From NCBI GenBank assembly GCA_021202205.1, contig JAJQDJ010000242.1, positions 1-8,436 on the forward strand: a stretch of DNA of 8,436 bases, in the 5' to 3' direction. The position numbers and the translations under genes were made by a program. This DNA comes from Erysipelotrichaceae bacterium (lineage in GTDB: Bacteria; Bacillota_I; Bacilli_A; Erysipelotrichales; Coprobacillaceae). The notes below the pieces were generated by a model. It saw nothing but the letters and a program-made list of their open reading frames with translations. It ran no database searches and had not been told where the DNA came from. The number at the start of each line of letters is the position of its first letter. The first letter of the stretch is position 1. Positions 1-6,484 of this stretch are shown piece by piece.

Positions 1-79
1 GGCTGCCCTCCAAATCAGCCCTCCCTTAATTCCAGTTTCATTTTACAATATGGGATTAAATATTTAGTGATTAAATCAA
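1..79. other. window-edge segment, no recognisable gene
   Basis: The first 25 bases are much richer in C than anything else nearby. They hold a 7-bp direct repeat, GCCCTCC at 5-11 and 18-24, and a short potential hairpin pairing GGCTG (1-5) with CAGCC (16-20). Two plus-strand frames are open from the edge: frame 1 runs to a TAG at 103-105 and frame 2 to a TAG near 65. Neither translation resembles a protein I know, and the frame-1 stop lies inside the thrS -10 box. It could be the tail of a truncated upstream gene or plain intergenic DNA; I cannot decide. Confidence 0.3.
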
Positions 80-108
80 TTGCATTTTTAACCGTAATGA
101 TGTAGAAT
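80..108 (+). promoter_or_regulatory. sigma-A promoter for the thrS T-box transcript
   Basis: A -35 box TTGCAT (80-85) and a -10 box TAGAAT (103-108) are separated by exactly 17 bp. This predicts a transcription start near 115 and a leader of about 220 nt, a normal size for a T-box leader. The assignment rests on box match and spacing only. Confidence 0.6.
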
Positions 109-114
109 ACTTCC

Positions 115-325
115 AGAAGCCATGATTTAGGATATGTTGATAAATTCGTACTGTTAAGAGAGAAAACGGCTGGTGAAAGTTTTACAGAAGGTTTATCGAT
201 ACTCCCTAATAGCTACACTCGAAAGAGAAGGTCGTATAACTGCGTTAAAGTTTTGAGGTTATCGATGATAACGAATAAAGGTGGTACCACGAGATTTCGT
301 CCTTTGGATGAAATCTCTTTTTTAT
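115..325 (+). promoter_or_regulatory. T-box riboswitch leader (tRNA-Thr responsive) of thrS
   Basis: The conserved T-box AAGGTGGTACCACG lies at 278-291. The antiterminator is textbook: AAAGG (277-281) pairs with CCTTT (301-305), ACG (289-291) pairs with CGT (298-300), and a 7-nt bulge TGGTACC (282-288) carries the UGGN that binds the NCCA end of uncharged tRNA. Here N is U, matching an A discriminator base. Upstream, Stem I can be drawn as 127-131/205-209, 139-144/192-197, 151-154/184-187 and 163-167/179-183, with an AGAGAG bulge strand (157-162) and a GGCTGGTG distal loop (168-175). The lower internal loop places ACT (201-203), a threonine codon, opposite 132-138 and is the likely specifier. 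A hairpin (258-263/267-272) precedes the T-box. Uncharged tRNA-Thr should favour the antiterminator and read-through into thrS. The Stem I drawing is my inference; the T-box and terminator are clear. Confidence 0.93.
291..323 (+). terminator. T-box regulated intrinsic terminator before thrS
   Basis: GAGATTTCGTCC (291-302) pairs with GGATGAAATCTC (306-317) through one G-U pair, giving a 12-bp stem with a TTT loop followed by six T residues (318-323). Bases 291 and 298-302 are also needed by the antiterminator, so the two folds exclude each other. Confidence 0.9.
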
Positions 326-338
326 AGGAGGAGACAAA

Positions 339-2087
339 ATGAGAGATTTTAAAAATGAAGAAGCATTGAATACGCTCAATCACTCTTGTGCTCATGTTAT
401 GGCACAAGCAGTGAAGCATCTTTATCCAGATGCAAAATTTTGGGTAGGACCAGTTGTTAGTGAAGGATTTTATTATGATATGGATCTTGGTGATAAGGTT
501 ATCACTGATGAAGATTTACCAAAGATTGAAAAAGAAATGAAAAAGATATGCAAAGATGGTAAACGTATTGTAAGAGAAGAAATAAGTAAAGATGAAGCGT
601 TAGAAATGTTTAAGGATGATCCTTATAAGATTGATTTGATTGGTGGATTAGAGGATGGCAGTATAACTTGTTATAGACAGGGTGACTTCGTAGACTTATG
701 TAGAGGTCCTCACGTTGAAACTGTGAAATTATGCCGTAACTTTAAATTGTTAAAGCATTCTGGAGCTTATTGGAAAGGTGATAAAAACAATAAAGTACTT
801 CAAAGAATTTATGGTTGTTGCTTTCCTACAAAAGAAGAATTAGATGCACATTTAAATGAATTGGAAGATGCTAAAAATAGAGATCATCGTAAGATTGGTA
901 AAGAAATGAGTCTATTTATGACACATCGCTTGGTTGGAGCAGGTATGCCTTTATGGTTACCTAATGGTGCATTTATTAGAAAACAGTTAGAAAACTATAT
1001 TTATGAAAAAGAAAGAAATCTGGGTTATGATCATGTTTATACACCACCTGTAGGAACAGTTGATTTGTATAAAACATCAGGACATTGGGATCATTATAAG
1101 GAAAATATGTTCCCAGTTATGGAAGTAGATGAAGAAACATTTGTTTTACGACCAATGAATTGTCCGCACCATATGCTCATCTATAAGAATAGTTTACATT
1201 CCTATCGAGATTTACCTATTCGTATTGGTGAATTTGCAACTGACTTTAGATATGAAGCAAGTGGTGCCGTAAAAGGTCTAGAAAGAGTAAGATGCATGTG
1301 TCAAAATGATGCTCACTTGTTTGTTACACCAGATCAAATTGGTGATGAATTTAAGAAAGTTGTTAATTTAATTTTAGATGTTTATCATGATTTTGGCATT
1401 ACAAACTATAAGTTTAGATTATCTTTAAGAGATAAAAATGATAAAGAAATGTATTTTGACGATGCTCAAATGTGGGATGAAGCTGAAGCAAGACTTAGAG
1501 AAGTACTGAATAATCTAGGTGTTGATTATTTTGAAGCTGAAGGCGAAGCTGCTTTCTATGGCCCTAAATTAGATGTTGAAGTCAAACCTGCAGTTGGTCC
1601 TGAAGTAACATTATCTACTTGTCAATTAGACTTCTTATTACCTAGACGATTTGAACTCACATATGTTGATAAAGATGGTAGTAAGCAAACTCCTGTCGTT
1701 ATTCATCGTGCTATATTTGGTACATTTGATCGTTTTACAGCTTTCTTAATTGAAGAAACAAAAGGGGCTTTCCCATTATGGTTATCTCCTACACAAGCTA
1801 AGGTTATCCCTGTTAACAATGAATATCATTTAGTATATGCTAACGAAGTTTATAAGATTTTAAAGGATCATGGTATCAGAGTTGAAATGGACGCTCGTGA
1901 TGAAAAGTTAGGATATCGTATTCGTGAAGCTCAAATGGCTAAGATTCCTTATCAACTGGTTTTGGGCGATAAAGAAAAGGAAAACCGTACAGTGACTTAT
2001 CGTGAATACGGTGATCGTAAACAAACAACAGTTTCAATTGATGAATTCATTCAATTAACAAGAGAACGTATTGATGCAATGAAATAA
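339..2087 (+). CDS. thrS: threonyl-tRNA synthetase (TGS-less form)
   Basis: Charges tRNA-Thr with threonine in the cytoplasm, using ATP. The 582-residue product starts directly with the N2 editing domain: the HxxxH zinc/editing motif is at His15-His19 and its partner CRGPH at Cys121-His125, so clearance of Ser-tRNA-Thr should be intact. The class II catalytic core follows. RPMNC puts zinc ligand Cys275, motif 2 begins FRYEASG (Arg304), NDAHLF gives zinc ligand His326, and motif 3 IHRAIFGTFDRF gives zinc ligand His456 and Arg465. A C-terminal anticodon-binding domain runs from about 478 to the end. The roughly 60-residue TGS domain found in E. coli ThrRS (642 residues) is absent. This is a real absence, because the AGGAGG site (326-331) sits 7 nt before this ATG and the T-box terminator lies just upstream. 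Motif 2 reads RVRCMCQNDAH where many enzymes have RVRGFTQDDAH. Expression is controlled by the T-box leader, and the gene appears to be a single-gene transcript. Confidence 0.97.
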   Translation: MRDFKNEEALNTLNHSCAHVMAQAVKHLYPDAKFWVGPVVSEGFYYDMDLGDKVITDEDLPKIEKEMKKICKDGKRIVREEISKDEALEMFKDDPYKIDLIGGLEDGSITCYRQGDFVDLCRGPHVETVKLCRNFKLLKHSGAYWKGDKNNKVLQRIYGCCFPTKEELDAHLNELEDAKNRDHRKIGKEMSLFMTHRLVGAGMPLWLPNGAFIRKQLENYIYEKERNLGYDHVYTPPVGTVDLYKTSGHWDHYKENMFPVMEVDEETFVLRPMNCPHHMLIYKNSLHSYRDLPIRIGEFATDFRYEASGAVKGLERVRCMCQNDAHLFVTPDQIGDEFKKVVNLILDVYHDFGITNYKFRLSLRDKNDKEMYFDDAQMWDEAEARLREVLNNLGVDYFEAEGEAAFYGPKLDVEVKPAVGPEVTLSTCQLDFLLPRRFELTYVDKDGSKQTPVVIHRAIFGTFDRFTAFLIEETKGAFPLWLSPTQAKVIPVNNEYHLVYANEVYKILKDHGIRVEMDARDEKLGYRIREAQMAKIPYQLVLGDKEKENRTVTYREYGDRKQTTVSIDEFIQLTRERIDAMK

Positions 2088-2113
2088 GAAGGGTTTGAGA
2101 AAACTCTTCTTTT
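2086..2113 (+). terminator. intrinsic terminator of thrS
   Basis: An 11-bp stem with one G-U pair joins 2086-2096 to 2101-2111 around a GAGA loop (2097-2100). It is followed by only a short T-rich tail, so it may be leaky. The left arm begins inside the thrS stop codon. The loop and right arm also contain the -35 box and spacer of the amylase promoter. Confidence 0.65.
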
Positions 2114-2123
2114 CATGTATAAT
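2095..2123 (+). promoter_or_regulatory. sigma-A promoter for the amylase-DMT-MATE operon
   Basis: TTGAGA (2095-2100) and a perfect TATAAT (2118-2123) are 17 bp apart, which is near consensus. The predicted start near 2130 falls immediately before the ribosome site GAGGTG (2131-2136). The 5' untranslated region would therefore be only about 13 nt, leaving no room for a leader regulator. The promoter lies within the thrS terminator hairpin DNA. Confidence 0.75.
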
Positions 2124-2142
2124 GTTATGCGAGGTGATGATA

Positions 2143-3576
2143 ATGTCTAAGAAAGTGATGATGCAGTACTTTGAATGGTATTTAGATTCGATTCCTCATT
2201 TATGGCAATTATTAAAAAAGGATGCAAAGCATCTTAGTGATATAGGTATAGATGCCTTATGGTTACCACCTGCATATAAAGGTATTGGTGGAAAAAATGA
2301 AGTAGGTTACGGTGTTTATGATTTGTATGATCTAGGTGAATTTGATCAACAAGGGACGATTTGTACAAAATACGGAACAAAAGATGAATACTTAGAGGCA
2401 ATTCGTACATTACATGAATATGATATTGAAGCTTATGGTGATGTTGTTTTAAATCATAAAATGGGTGGCGATGCAAATGAAATTATTAAAGCTTATGAAG
2501 TGAATCAAAGCAGACGTGATGAAGTTGTTAGTGCAGAAGAACTTATAAAAGTACCGACTATTTTTACTTTCCCTGGCAGATATGATAAATACAGTCATTT
2601 TCATTGGGATCATAAATGTTTTAATGGCTTTGATTATGATATATTGTCGAAACGTCATGCGACATTTCTATTTAAAGATAAAAACTGGCAGAGTGATGTT
2701 GATGATGAAAACGGTAATTTTGATTATCTAATGGGTGCTAATATTGATTTTTCTTCTATTTATGTAGTAAGTGAACTCAAACGTTGGGGTCAATGGTATT
2801 TGGATTTTACCAATCTTGATGGTTTGCGTTTAGATGCTCTTAAACATATCAGTGCAAGTTTCTTTGATGAATGGATTCCCTATTTAAGAGAATACAAACA
2901 AAAAACCTTTTTCTGTGTTGGTGAATTTTGGCATGGGGATGACAATAAGTTATTGAATTATCTAGATGAAGTTCACGATCAATTTTCTTTATTTGATGTT
3001 CCGCTCCATTATCATTTCTATGATGCATGTCAAAATGAAAATTATGATATGTCTCAAATATTCAATAACACATTAGTAAAATGTAAACCTGATCATGCTG
3101 TGACATTCGTAGACAATCATGATACTCAGCCTTCTCAAGGTTTGCAATCATGGATAGACGACTGGTTTAAGCCTTTGGCTTATGCTTTGATATTATTAAG
3201 AAATGTTGGTTATCCATGTATTTTTTATGGTGATTATTATGGTATTCCTCAAAATCATATTCATGCAAAATCTGATGTATTAGATAAATTACTTTATTTA
3301 AGAAAACATTACCTGAATGATAAACAAATAGATTATTTTGATGATTCGCATATTATTGGTTGGACTAATGATAAAATGGTATGTATTATGAGTCATAATG
3401 AATCAGGAAATAAAAAAATGATAGTTAATAAAAAATATAGTGGAAGAGTATTTTTTGATTATTTAGAAAATGTAAATGAAGAAGTTATGATTGATAAAGA
3501 TGGTTTTGGTGAATTTAAAGTAAAAGAAAAGAGTTTAAGTGTTTATGTTTTAAAAGGAGAACAAGATGTGGAATAA
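2143..3576 (+). CDS. cytoplasmic alpha-amylase, GH13 (GH13_5-like)
   Basis: Predicted to hydrolyse internal alpha-1,4 bonds in starch, glycogen or maltodextrins. The 477-residue protein begins MSKKVMMQYFEWYL and has no signal peptide, so it should act inside the cell. The four GH13 signature regions are present: DVVLNH (101-106, region I), GLRLDALKH with nucleophile Asp231, VGEFW with acid/base Glu261, and FVDNHDTQ with the third catalytic Asp327. The stretch from WFKPLAYALILLR to FYGDYYGI is typical of the family that includes E. coli AmyA and liquefying Bacillus amylases, and a small C-terminal beta domain follows. I chose ATG 2143 over an earlier in-frame TTG at 2095 because GAGGTG (2131-2136) lies 6 nt before it, family similarity starts there, and the TTG lies upstream of the predicted transcript start. 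The 3' end overlaps the next gene by 11 bp. Substrate range cannot be read from sequence. Confidence 0.93.
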   Translation: MSKKVMMQYFEWYLDSIPHLWQLLKKDAKHLSDIGIDALWLPPAYKGIGGKNEVGYGVYDLYDLGEFDQQGTICTKYGTKDEYLEAIRTLHEYDIEAYGDVVLNHKMGGDANEIIKAYEVNQSRRDEVVSAEELIKVPTIFTFPGRYDKYSHFHWDHKCFNGFDYDILSKRHATFLFKDKNWQSDVDDENGNFDYLMGANIDFSSIYVVSELKRWGQWYLDFTNLDGLRLDALKHISASFFDEWIPYLREYKQKTFFCVGEFWHGDDNKLLNYLDEVHDQFSLFDVPLHYHFYDACQNENYDMSQIFNNTLVKCKPDHAVTFVDNHDTQPSQGLQSWIDDWFKPLAYALILLRNVGYPCIFYGDYYGIPQNHIHAKSDVLDKLLYLRKHYLNDKQIDYFDDSHIIGWTNDKMVCIMSHNESGNKKMIVNKKYSGRVFFDYLENVNEEVMIDKDGFGEFKVKEKSLSVYVLKGEQDVE

Positions 3577-4441
3577 AAGAGGTTTGATTTCTGTTCATAT
3601 TGCAGTATTTTTATTAGGATCAGCAAGCTTATTTGCAGCTTTGATACCAATGTCAGCTTTAATGCTGACATTAGGTAGAGCTGTCTTTTCGGCTTTGTCA
3701 TTGTATATTTATATTCATTTTCTAAATTTGTCCTTGCGTTTGAATCGTTTCCAGGATTATTTATGGAATTTATTAGCAGGTGTTTTTTTAACTGGCCATT
3801 GGTTTTTCTTTGTTATGGCTGTACAGGTTTCTACTGTATCGATAGGAACATTATCTTTTGCAACATATCCGTTATTTGTTATGTTTTTGGAACCTTATTT
3901 CTTTAAAGAAAAAATTAAATATAAGAATCTTGCTGCTCTTGTGCTAGTGGTAGCAGGTATTAGCTTTTTAATACCAGCTTTTCGTTTGACGGATTCGACA
4001 ACTCTAGGAATTATTTATGGATTGATTAGTTCTTTTTCGTTTGCTTGTTTATCTGTTATGAATCGTCGTTTAGTCGCTTTATATGACAGTGCAGTTGTAA
4101 CCCTATATGAGCAATTAGTCGTAGCCATTATTATGACAATTGTCATTTCATTAATGAATCCTTATTTAGGAACTGGAACTGGTTTTGATTTTATTTGTCT
4201 GATTGTTTATGGTGTTATTTTTACGGCATTGGCGCATACTTTATATGTACGTGGCTTAAAACATATTAAGGTTCAAACAGCTAGTGTTATTTCTGTTTTA
4301 GAGCCAGCTTATAGTATTATTTTAGCAATGATATTTTTAGGAGAAAGACTTTCCTGGCAGGAAGTTATTGGTATTGCTTTGATTTTTATAGCTGTTTCGT
4401 TAGTTACGAGGGAGGAGGTTCAAGATGAAGTATCTTCCTAA
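3566..4441 (+). CDS. EamA/DMT-family inner-membrane permease
   Basis: A 291-residue, very hydrophobic protein with two EamA repeats and about ten membrane helices, of the drug/metabolite transporter superfamily. Repeat 1 ends with FATYPLFVMFLEPYFFKEK (98-116) and repeat 2 with the matching SVLEPAYSIILAMIFLGER (243-261); the paired EP plus acidic-residue pattern is diagnostic of the duplication. Members mostly export amino acids, nucleosides, sugars or drugs, and the substrate here is unknown. An AAGGAG site (3554-3559) lies 6 nt before the ATG. The gene overlaps the amylase stop by 11 bp and the next start by 17 bp, so it should be co-transcribed and translationally coupled in this operon. 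The length is normal for the family and no defects are seen. Confidence 0.92.
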   Translation: MWNKRGLISVHIAVFLLGSASLFAALIPMSALMLTLGRAVFSALSLYIYIHFLNLSLRLNRFQDYLWNLLAGVFLTGHWFFFVMAVQVSTVSIGTLSFATYPLFVMFLEPYFFKEKIKYKNLAALVLVVAGISFLIPAFRLTDSTTLGIIYGLISSFSFACLSVMNRRLVALYDSAVVTLYEQLVVAIIMTIVISLMNPYLGTGTGFDFICLIVYGVIFTALAHTLYVRGLKHIKVQTASVISVLEPAYSIILAMIFLGERLSWQEVIGIALIFIAVSLVTREEVQDEVSS

Positions 4442-5771
4442 GATTAAGGAAATATGTTTTTTGGCTTGGCCAGCTATTGTTCAAGAAGCTTTAAGTGTCG
4501 TTGTTGCTTATATTGATACAGCAATGGTAGGAGCATTAGGTGCCAATGCAAGTGCAGCTGTAGGATTGACCGGGACAGTCAATTGGCTAACAAGCTCTAT
4601 TGCGGTAGCTTTTGGTGTGGGAATTTTAAGTGTATGTGCCAAAGCAGATGGTGCTAAAGATAATGAGAAGTTGCAAATAGCTTCACAGCAATCATTTTTT
4701 GTTGTGTTAGGAGTTGGACTAACTTTAACAATCATATGTGTTTCTATTGCTCCTTATTTACCTACTTGGCTTAATGGTGATGAAGTCATAAGACATGATG
4801 CCTCCATGTATTTTATGATTACGTCATTGACGTTTTTACTTAGAAGTTCAGTATTAATATTTTCCTCAAATTTACGCAGTGTCAAAGATATGACCACTCC
4901 AATGATGATTAATATTTATATGAATATTGTGAATATTGTATTAAATTTCTTTTTGATTTATCCTAGCAGGGAGATATATGGAATATATATCATTGGTGCT
5001 AATCTAGGTGTGACAGGTGCCGCTATTGCAACAAGTATTTCTTATGCTTTTGGTGGTGTATGGATGTTTATTCGTTATTTGCGTAATAAACGTTTTGGAT
5101 TGTTACATACAGGTTTTCATTTTAATAAAAGTGTCTTTAGAGAATGTATGAGTATTTCTATTCCTGTTGTGATGGAACGTAGTGTTATTTGTTTTGGGCA
5201 TGTGACTTTTTCTTCTATGATAGCTACTATGGGTGTTATACCTTTGGCAGCGCATACTATCGCTATACAAGCTGAACAAGCATTTTATTGTCCTGGTTAC
5301 GGTTTTCAAAGTGCAGCTGCAACTCTTGTAGGTAATGCAGTTGGGGAAAAAGATGTCAATAAAGTTAAACAAACGACTTATCTTATTTGTGCTATGACAT
5401 CAGGATTGATGGTTGTTGCAGGATTACTTTTATTTATCAATGCTCAATCTTTAATGAGTTTCTTTACTCCTGATCAGGATGTTATTAGTATAGGAACAAC
5501 TGTTTTAAGAATTGTATCTGTATCAGAACCTATTTATGGCGTATTAGTAATATTAGAAGGGACTTTTAATGGGATGGGTGATACTAAGGCTCCGTTTATT
5601 TTTTCATGCATGACTATGTGGGGTGTTAGAATTCTTGGTACTTATACTGTGATTAATGTATTGCATTTGGGCCTGGCTCAAGTATGGGTTATGATGGTAT
5701 GTGATAATGTTTTAAGATGTTTATTGTTGTTGCAACGTTTTTTACGCGAAAAATGGAGATATTTGATATAA
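4425..5771 (+). CDS. MATE-family multidrug/metabolite efflux transporter
   Basis: A 448-residue membrane protein of usual MATE length, predicted to hold 12 helices in two MatE halves. Recognisable features are the N-terminal helix ending in DTAMVGALGA (31-40), the mid-protein GANLGVTGAAIAT segment (191-203), GNAVGEKD (303-310) in the second half, and GTFNGMGDTKAP (379-390). Family members expel cationic drugs or metabolites in exchange for Na+ or H+; which ion and substrate apply here is not visible. GGAGGAGG (4411-4418), inside the preceding gene, sits 6 nt before this ATG, and the 17-bp overlap implies coupled translation. It is the last gene of the operon, 2 bp before the A-tract of the terminator. 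Confidence 0.93.
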   Translation: MKYLPKIKEICFLAWPAIVQEALSVVVAYIDTAMVGALGANASAAVGLTGTVNWLTSSIAVAFGVGILSVCAKADGAKDNEKLQIASQQSFFVVLGVGLTLTIICVSIAPYLPTWLNGDEVIRHDASMYFMITSLTFLLRSSVLIFSSNLRSVKDMTTPMMINIYMNIVNIVLNFFLIYPSREIYGIYIIGANLGVTGAAIATSISYAFGGVWMFIRYLRNKRFGLLHTGFHFNKSVFRECMSISIPVVMERSVICFGHVTFSSMIATMGVIPLAAHTIAIQAEQAFYCPGYGFQSAAATLVGNAVGEKDVNKVKQTTYLICAMTSGLMVVAGLLLFINAQSLMSFFTPDQDVISIGTTVLRIVSVSEPIYGVLVILEGTFNGMGDTKAPFIFSCMTMWGVRILGTYTVINVLHLGLAQVWVMMVCDNVLRCLLLLQRFLREKWRYLI

Positions 5772-5773
5772 AG

Positions 5774-5801
5774 AAAAAATCAAGCCTTTGCTTGATTTTT
5801 T
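5774..5801. terminator. bidirectional intrinsic terminator
   Basis: ATCAAGC (5779-5785) pairs with GCTTGAT (5790-5796) around a 4-nt loop, flanked by an A-run (5774-5779) and a T-run (5796-5801). Read rightwards it ends the MATE transcript. Read leftwards it ends the small minus-strand gene whose stop codon (5802-5800) overlaps the T-run. Confidence 0.88.
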
Positions 5802-6048
5802 ATGCTTGTAGTGATAAGTACAATAAAGATAAACAGATTGTCAGTAATATATCAAATTCCAGTAAAGATGATATAAAATGGTCGCATTTAGGTGACAATC
5901 CATGTTCTCTTGCATCTTGAAGAAACTGATAGGCTATAATGATGGGGATTGCGTCAAGAATGCTTAGCACTGCTCCGATGAGAGAAAGGAAAGAGAAAGC
6001 TAATGCTGTTAAGGCATATTCATTTAATGCATATTCTTTATTCATCAT
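5800..6048 (-). CDS. small membrane protein of unknown function (82 aa)
   Basis: I do not recognise this protein. It begins MMNKEYALNEYALTALAF, has a long hydrophobic stretch at residues 13-43 (one long or two short helices), a polar linker with a lone Cys (about 44-65), and a final helix at 66-81, so it is probably an integral membrane protein. The five-residue unit KEYAL/NEYAL is a tandem duplication, also visible in DNA as GCATATTC at 6014-6021 and 6029-6036. ATG 6048 is chosen because AGGTGG (6059-6054) lies 5 nt upstream; ATG 6045 is 8 nt away and equally possible. The more upstream in-frame ATG (6066) would have that ribosome site inside its coding sequence. The stop overlaps the bidirectional terminator. 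Credible as a gene because of its ribosome site, terminator and coherent membrane topology, but it could have no homologues outside close relatives. Confidence 0.68.
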   Translation of the reverse strand: MMNKEYALNEYALTALAFSFLSLIGAVLSILDAIPIIIAYQFLQDAREHGLSPKCDHFISSLLEFDILLTICLSLLYLSLQA

Positions 6049-6070
6049 AACATCCACCTTCTTCATGTAT

Positions 6071-6099
6071 ATTGTACTTCATAAGCCAATTTCTTACAT
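6071..6099 (-). promoter_or_regulatory. possible promoter of the 82-aa membrane protein gene
   Basis: On the minus strand a -10-like TACAAT (6076-6071) lies 17 bp from a poor -35 match, ATGTAA (6099-6094). A better -35, TTGATG (6102-6097), would need a 20-bp spacer. The -10 position is sensible, about 23 nt before the start codon, but support is weak. Confidence 0.3.
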
Positions 6100-6136
6100 C
6101 AATACAACTTTAAATTTATGTTAAGATTATGTAAAT

Positions 6137-6165
6137 AAAAAAGAGCATATTAATTTTTTGCTCTT
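6137..6165 (-). terminator. intrinsic terminator of the 91-aa gene
   Basis: On the minus strand AAGAGCA (6165-6159) pairs with TGCTCTT (6147-6141), followed by a run of T residues (6142-6137). The left arm lies in the last codons and the stop codon lies in the AT-rich 11-nt loop. It separates this gene from the next minus-strand gene 101 bp away. Confidence 0.72.
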
Positions 6166-6425
6166 CGATGAAGTATAGCTACTACAACAATAATCACAAT
6201 CAGCATAGCAACTGAACATATACCTGCTGTAGACCATAACTTCGGTTCACTATATAAACTTGATAATTCAGATATCTTTCTTATAAGAATTGCTAAAGCA
6301 TAGCCTGATGACAAAGCACCTATTAAAGCCAAAATACATTTAAACCATTTTGGGAAATCTTCTGTAAATAAGATAGCAGATGCTAAACATACACAAGAAA
6401 TAAAAGCACCAGTAACAAAATGCAT
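6150..6425 (-). CDS. small three-helix membrane protein of unknown function (91 aa)
   Basis: I do not recognise this protein. Three hydrophobic segments are clear: residues 3-20, 28-49 and 66-86, with Cys at 11, 13, 30 and 70 and a basic tail HRRAKN. By the positive-inside rule the C-terminus should be cytoplasmic. The start is firm: a near-perfect AAAGGAGG (6440-6433) lies 7 nt before ATG 6425. It has its own promoter and its own terminator, so it is probably a monocistronic transcript divergent from the M15 carboxypeptidase gene. The next minus-strand gene also encodes a small membrane protein, but no sequence similarity between them is evident. Candidate roles such as a membrane-stress or cell-envelope accessory protein are guesses only. 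Confidence 0.8.
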   Translation of the reverse strand: MHFVTGAFISCVCLASAILFTEDFPKWFKCILALIGALSSGYALAILIRKISELSSLYSEPKLWSTAGICSVAMLIVIIVVVAILHRRAKN

Positions 6426-6452
6426 AAGGTAACCTCCTTTTATACAACATTT

Positions 6453-6481
6453 AAAATAACATAAATAAAAGAATATTGCAA
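6453..6481 (-). promoter_or_regulatory. promoter of the 91-aa membrane protein gene
   Basis: On the minus strand TTGCAA (6481-6476) and TATTTT (6458-6453) are 17 bp apart, and a TG one base before the -10 box makes it an extended -10 promoter. The predicted start near 6446 gives a 20-nt leader that just contains the ribosome site. Confidence 0.6.
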
Positions 6482-6484
6482 TAT
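6473..6484. repeat. perfect 12-bp palindrome overlapping a -35 box
   Basis: ATATTGCAATAT reads the same on both strands and covers the -35 box of the minus-strand promoter. On the plus strand its right end joins a TATAAT (6482-6487). It could be an operator for a dimeric regulator acting on the divergent pair, or a chance palindrome in AT-rich DNA. Confidence 0.4.

Noticed and set aside
1..105. Tail of an upstream gene in frame 1 (34 codons)
   Set aside because: The frame is short, unrecognised, competes with frame 2, and its stop lies in the thrS -10 box; not supported enough to annotate as coding.
213..419. 68-codon minus-strand frame across the T-box and thrS start
   Set aside because: It lies antisense to a well-defined riboswitch and the start of thrS, its translation shows no family features, and no ribosome site supports it.
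2095..2142. TTG at 2095 as the amylase start, giving 16 extra residues
   Set aside because: It would begin inside the thrS terminator and upstream of the predicted transcript start. ATG 2143 has a well-spaced GAGGTG and matches where the family begins.
2234..2658. Two minus-strand frames within the amylase gene
   Set aside because: They are rich in His and Ile from the reverse complement of coding DNA, have no ribosome sites, and lie wholly inside a clear GH13 gene.
4508..5372. Minus-strand frames inside the MATE gene
   Set aside because: Low-complexity translations antisense to a strongly supported transporter gene.
6049..6066. ATG 6066 as start of the 82-aa protein (88-aa form)
   Set aside because: The AGGTGG ribosome site would lie within its coding sequence, and no ribosome site precedes it.
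5717..6124. Plus-strand frames at 5717-5920 and 5939-6124
   Set aside because: The first crosses the MATE stop and the terminator; the second is antisense to the 82-aa membrane protein gene. Neither has a ribosome site.
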